Shown in pieces: positions 28,201-34,200 of a stretch of 64,000 nt of DNA. Where the stretch lies: positions 2,098,018-2,162,017 of the forward strand of contig SCFE01000001.1 of the NCBI GenBank assembly GCA_004352715.1, written 5' to 3'. This stretch comes from Hofstenia miamia. Lineage: Eukaryota; Xenacoelomorpha; Acoela. The stretch's first letter is position 1. The number at the start of each line of letters is the position of its first letter. Under the pieces are notes generated by a model that was not told the DNA's origin, made no database searches, and saw nothing but the letters and a program-made list of their open reading frames with translations. Made by a program: the position numbers and the translations under genes.

Positions 28201-31200
28201 AAAATACTTCATTTAAAATACATACACTACAGGAGTATCAATTTGATAGGGATGTAACGGAAACAAAAACACTGCCTCGTGAAATAAACTTTACATTTAA
28301 TCAAAATAGTAATTCATATTCAAATAAAAAATAAATTAGGAAAAATCTCATTAACTAAATTTGATAATATCATTTGTATCAGAGTGGGTTATTTCATCTA
28401 AACATTCGGCTTCAAATTTTGCAGCATAAAGGGATTGTAATACGGATATGACACTACCCTAGTAAATAAACAATTAAAATTTAGCCTTAAAATAAATTTG
28501 CTAATTTTCCTAAGACCTGGGTTCGAAGGAGAAATACAAAAGACCACTGGGATACACTGTTTGATTAACAGGCAGAATAGATACCTTGGAGCTTTAGGTG
28601 CCTTGACACACACTTTCTTCAGACCGGCCGCAAAGTAACCACGAAGGCAGGAACATTTGGAATGCTGGTCATCTGCCTGTGAATTTACAGGACATGGTTT
28701 GCACTGTTGATTACCACGAACTGACTTAAATGTATTGCCAATACATTCTAAATTATATCAAATTGTATTGATCACTTCAAAAATTTACTCTTAGCACAAC
28801 TTCGTTAATAAGACACAGTTCTACAAATATGAGAAAAGCGCAATGAATCTGTTCTAAACAAACGTTTGAATTTGTTAAGGCAGGAGAGACGCCTCATGAG
28901 ATTGGGTCAGATAAACAAATATAACCTCGATGAAATCTCGCTTCAAGGTATGGTTTCCTCAAATATTAAATGTATCAATTTTATCATTAGGCAGCTAGGA
29001 ATAAGCCGTCAAAAATGCGTTAATTAATATCACAGATAATCGGGAATTAGCTTGGGATTAAACAGTGATTAACTGTGAGTCCATACATAGCAAGCATTTT
29101 TGAATTAAGAAAAGGAATAATGGACCTCACCTAAAGAAATCAAATCAAAAAACCTTTGTAAACGGAACAAAACTGAACTTCCCAACGCCAAAATCAAATA
29201 AATAATTTTAATTGATTTAATTAAATCATTAATAAGTATCATCAATAACAGATGATAGTATAAATTATTTACGTTGATGCTCTCCATAACAATTGGGTTA
29301 TTTCATTGGCTATTAGAATAGATTTCATTTCAAACGCATCCTAAAATTAAGAATATAGCATCATTCTTTGAAACAGCCGCCTTGGGTGCGCTAAATTTAA
29401 TAATTATAAATTGTCATACCTTGGCATTCAGTGTAGGAGTGAACAGGCTCGTATCCGATGCTGCATTCACAAGGATAATCTGAGGTGTCTTGGAACACAC
29501 GATCATTCCAAGTACCTGAAAATCCACAACGAGCGTTATGAATGTTACGTGTCTTGGAAGAGTGTGGCACACATTGAAGTGTTGGTGGCTTCAGGAATCC
29601 GGGAGAACGTGCGTTCAGTTTAGGAAAAATAGCCAAAAATTTGATCCTTTTTTCACAAAAGTACCCAATAATGATGACTTTGGAAATAACACCACAACCG
29701 CCACGTTCGCGGATTCCCAGCTGAATGGGTCTTTCGGGCAGATCGTCAAATTGAAGAGTTTCTATTGTAGAATTCGCATTGAGGAAATACCCATGGCTTA
29801 TTTTTTGACCCGTGTTATCCACTACACCAACTTTAAATGCCGAACTGCAGTTATCTTTGTGACAGTACTTGACACTGTAGCTAAATAATGCATATATTAC
29901 ATTCACATTGAAAATACCGCAGATCTATTTCTCTTAGTGTAAGTAACATTGTATTGACTGGTCTCGAATTGCTCGGGTAGACTTAAAAATAAGTCGAATT
30001 TGTATATTCGGATATATTTTTGAAAGTTTTGGAGATTTTTTCAGGCATACGCGCAGAAAAACCTAGCAAACATAGAGTTAATTAAAGGTAATTGAAATTG
30101 TCATTGCCAAGGCTGTAGCCACGGGGGGGCCAGGGGGCACGCCCCCCCCTGGGAAAATCTGTGCCCCCTGAGAAAAATGTAAGCAGTAGTGCCAAAAAAA
30201 ATATAAAAGGGTCCCCCCTTTGAACATTTAAAAACACACCACTAATCAGCTTTCAATATATCATTACGTCATAGGTGTGCCCCCCCTGGGGATTTGGTCT
30301 TGGCTACAGGCTTGGTTATTGCAGAATATTCTTACAACTTATTCGGATCCTACTCAGCATCATACTCAACCTAAGTATTAGAGAAATTTCCATTTGATTT
30401 TAAAAAAACACTAGTTGTTTACATTATTGTATTAAATGAATCATAATCAATTCATCCTACATTAACATAACTGAAAATTTTTTCATAGTATAAATCAGTA
30501 ATACCACGTTTTGAACAATTAACTATCAAAATCAAATTGACCGATTACCGTAACCCGTACCAGGAGATTTTTCTTGAAAATTGGCATTTTGTACCCGAAA
30601 CTTAGCCCTGCAATATATTTTGTTGGTTAGAAACAGGGTTTAAAATAGCCAATGAGTTTGTGGGTCTTGTCTGTGTCTTGTATGACTTACTCATTTTATG
30701 TTTTAATATGGTCGACGTCAGTGTCTTCGTGATGAGCTGAAATTAGCCATTTATGGTCTCAGTTTCAGTCAAATATTTGAGCGACTAAATTCTAAGAAAC
30801 TTGAAGATTGGACAGAACCCTACTTCCTGCAATCATGTTTTGCAAATTTCGGCTTAAGCCAAGCCGTGCTAAAGTGTTACAGTTGAAAAATAAGTCGAGC
30901 CTAGACTTACATTTATACTAATAGTAGAAATATCACATTACTTCTGTGCTAAATATAAAAATACTCTCCCATTTTTTACAATGCTAATAGGTGTACTGCT
31001 TTACCTACATGCACCTACCTACTGATTACAGGCACACTTAGTTTACAGTTCCTGCTCTACATTTGTATTGCAATACTGTACCTTGTACTGATTCAGGCAT
31101 ACGTACTTAGCTTAGTAAACTGATGGTGAATATTCGTGCACTATCTTTTCTGTGTGACCATAACCACTTTGGGTTTTCTGCAATGATAATTTTTTCTTAT

Positions 31201-34200
31201 TTTAAACCCCGGTTAGATGCATCGCAGTAGTTTAAACGTCTAATACAAACTTTAACTTATTTACATGCAAAACAGAAGAAATATGTGGATATAAAATATT
31301 TGTGACAATAGACGTTTCGAGTTTGCTTTAGGAAATAGCACTATGTTGTAAAACGTACTTGAGCATTATTTTAGCGTTGTTAAAATACTTTCCAATCTTG
31401 AGTGCGAATTTTTAAAACAACTTTTGTGACGAAGTTAATTAAAAAGCAACACTAAAAATGTACATGTAATTGATATAATGTAGCATGACAGTATTGAATA
31501 TTTGAAGAGCAAATAACAAAGAAATAATCATTTTTAGCAGCATTGCACGTTCCCAAGATAGGCCAATTGTGATCAGTGGTGTATTCGGCAGAGGCTTTAA
31601 AAATTTAAATTTATTCATTGTTGATTGCGACTAGAGTAAACCTAATTTACAGCAATTTTTTTCTGATTTCAGTTTTCAAATGAAATTGAGTAAGTTCATT
31701 ACATGATAATAGGCCAGTCAAAATAAATAAAATTGTGTACTCAAACACACAATGTTTCGTATTTTTGTTTCGGTTCTCGTGAGACCAGGGAACACCAGCG
31801 TAATCAATTCATAATTTTCTATATTGAAATTAAAAAGTACATAAATGTTGAAAATGTCAGTACTCGTTTATGTAATGCCAGAGCTGGAAGCTGGTCGATA
31901 TTTTCAGGCCATACCAAAATGTAATCAAATTGAAAGCCAAGTTAACTTTCTTGGTCAAAAATTACTTAGAAACAAGAAATAACTCGCCCGAATGATATTT
32001 TATGGCATTTTGTCGAAAATATTTTCCGTTTTTGAAATTAATAATCAACCCGTAAATGGTCTGCATTACACGAAAATGGCTTGAATTTGCACTTGTTGAA
32101 ATCATTTGACATAAGCCTTCGTTTTTATATCTATTATAGAAATACATTAATTCGACTAAGAATCAATACGGCCAACAGCCAAAGCAGGGTCAAGTCGGTT
32201 GCAAGGTCAGCTTCCATTTCTGACGTAAACTACTTGACATGTATTTAAATATTTCTGAACTTTTACAACATATGTGAATATTTATGCGTTTTAAATATTT
32301 AAAAAATTTTTTTTGTAAGAAAAAATACACTTTTCCAAACTTGGACTGCAGTATATTATGAAATGCAACAAAACAAGAAGTATCCATATTGCAAACATTA
32401 AAAAATCACCCTGATCAAATTATATATCCTAAAACTTTAAAATTATTGCTCTAAAGATACCAACGGCCAGAAACATGAAAGTAAGGAAACTTACCCCCAC
32501 TTTCCAATAAATGTGCTCATGGCTTTGCATTAATTTCAGTTAGTATGAAAATATTGTTTTTATAAAGAATATGCATAAAGAATTTAATAATTTGCCTTTC
32601 AATAGTAATATAAGGTATAGTTGAAGTCGAAAACAAAATAATTACTGAATTTCAACTTGAATAAAGTTTAGAGACTCCGTTTCCTGTATTGTTGGCGAAA
32701 CGAGAAAATTGTTTGTGTTTGGGCCCAAATCTTTACTGTCACAGACTTCGTAACTTCCTGCGGTTTCATTAAAAACCCACTAAAAAGATAGTTATCAAAA
32801 ATTAGATAAAGAACATCATGTAACGTAAGCCTTGAATGTGCATTAAATCGGCAATGTTTTTGAATTGGACCTTCTAGTGGTCTCTCAAATTTCAAAGGCG
32901 TAACATTACAGTTCTTAAAATATAAGTAAAAATTAGACAAAATATTTTGTTTTAAATGTCATTGAAATTTATTCTTAGATAGATAGATATTTAACTGCAG
33001 AGGAATTTTAAAAATTCATTATGGTTCTTAACAATTTTAAAAATGGGTTTGGCAGGTCTTTTCACATATAAAGTACAATTAAAGTTCATTATGAACCCAT
33101 GTTCTCTAAAGCTTATAATTACATGAACGTTAGGTAAAGAGAAAATTTTTTAAAGAAAAATTGTTAATCTTTTGTATCTCAGGCACATCAATAGGCTTTA
33201 GCAGACATTTTCAGCATTTCACAAATTTCAAGCGTGTTCTCCAATAGATATGGTAGTGGCTCACGATTTCAAAATGTCCTAGTAGGCTTGGAGAAAATCC
33301 TTTGTAAGTGTGTAAGAAAAATTCAAAAGGACACCAGGCTGTCTAGGGCTAAGAATAATTTGGGGCTCAAGATTCTGATTGGTTGCGACTCAAACGGTTC
33401 AAAAATGAATCTGTTCAGGTCAGGGGATAAAAGCGATAGTAAAATTGAGCTTTAGGTATATTAACATAACAACTTATTGTGGCAGTAATACGTTACTTTT
33501 GAAAATACTGTCAAAATCCTATAGGGAACACATGTTTAACTATAAAATTCAAGATCGAGTACACAATCAAAGTGTGAACATTTAAACAAAGCACTATCAA
33601 TAAATAAAATGTCAAAATATTGTGAAATTCTAAATGTAAACAAAGTACTTAAAAGGGAGGGGATTTAAGGAAGAACGTCGACTGCTGACAAACCAACCTG
33701 TCATTTTATAGTGGAAAAGCGATTACTAGAACACCTGCGCCGTGAGCAACGCCAGAACAATTTCGAAATTAAAAAAACAAAGTCTTCAAGATGGAAACCA
33801 GAATTTAAATAAATAAAACTGAGTGAGAAGGCCGGTGATCCACTCTAATGCTGACGGTATTTACTGGAAATCGCACGATTTCAGTTAATTATTTTGCATG
33901 TGTGAGTCATTTAAGGGGCGTAAGTGCCGAAAGGGTAATTGCAGTCTTCTCACAAATTCCATGCGCTAGATTCTATTACGGCGCTACTGTTAGTTACCTA
34001 ATGATTGAATATTGTATTTTTAGCGTTTGCTATATATATANNNNNNNNNNNNNNNNNNNNNNNNNNNNNNNNNNNNNNNNNNNNNNNNNNNNNNNNNNNN
34101 NNNNNNNNNNNNNNNNNNNNNNNNNNNNNNNNNNNNNNNNNNNNNNNNNNNNNNNNNNNNNNNNNNNNNNNNNNNNNNNNNNNNNNNNNNNNNNNNNNNN

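Noticed and set aside
29411-29888. Plus-strand open frames of 70 and 116 codons
   Set aside because: They are antisense to Eph exon C, whose minus-strand frame has clear homology.
32668-32940. 90-codon minus-strand open frame
   Set aside because: Out-of-phase shadow of Eph exon B; the homologous frame is one base shifted and bounded by splice sites.
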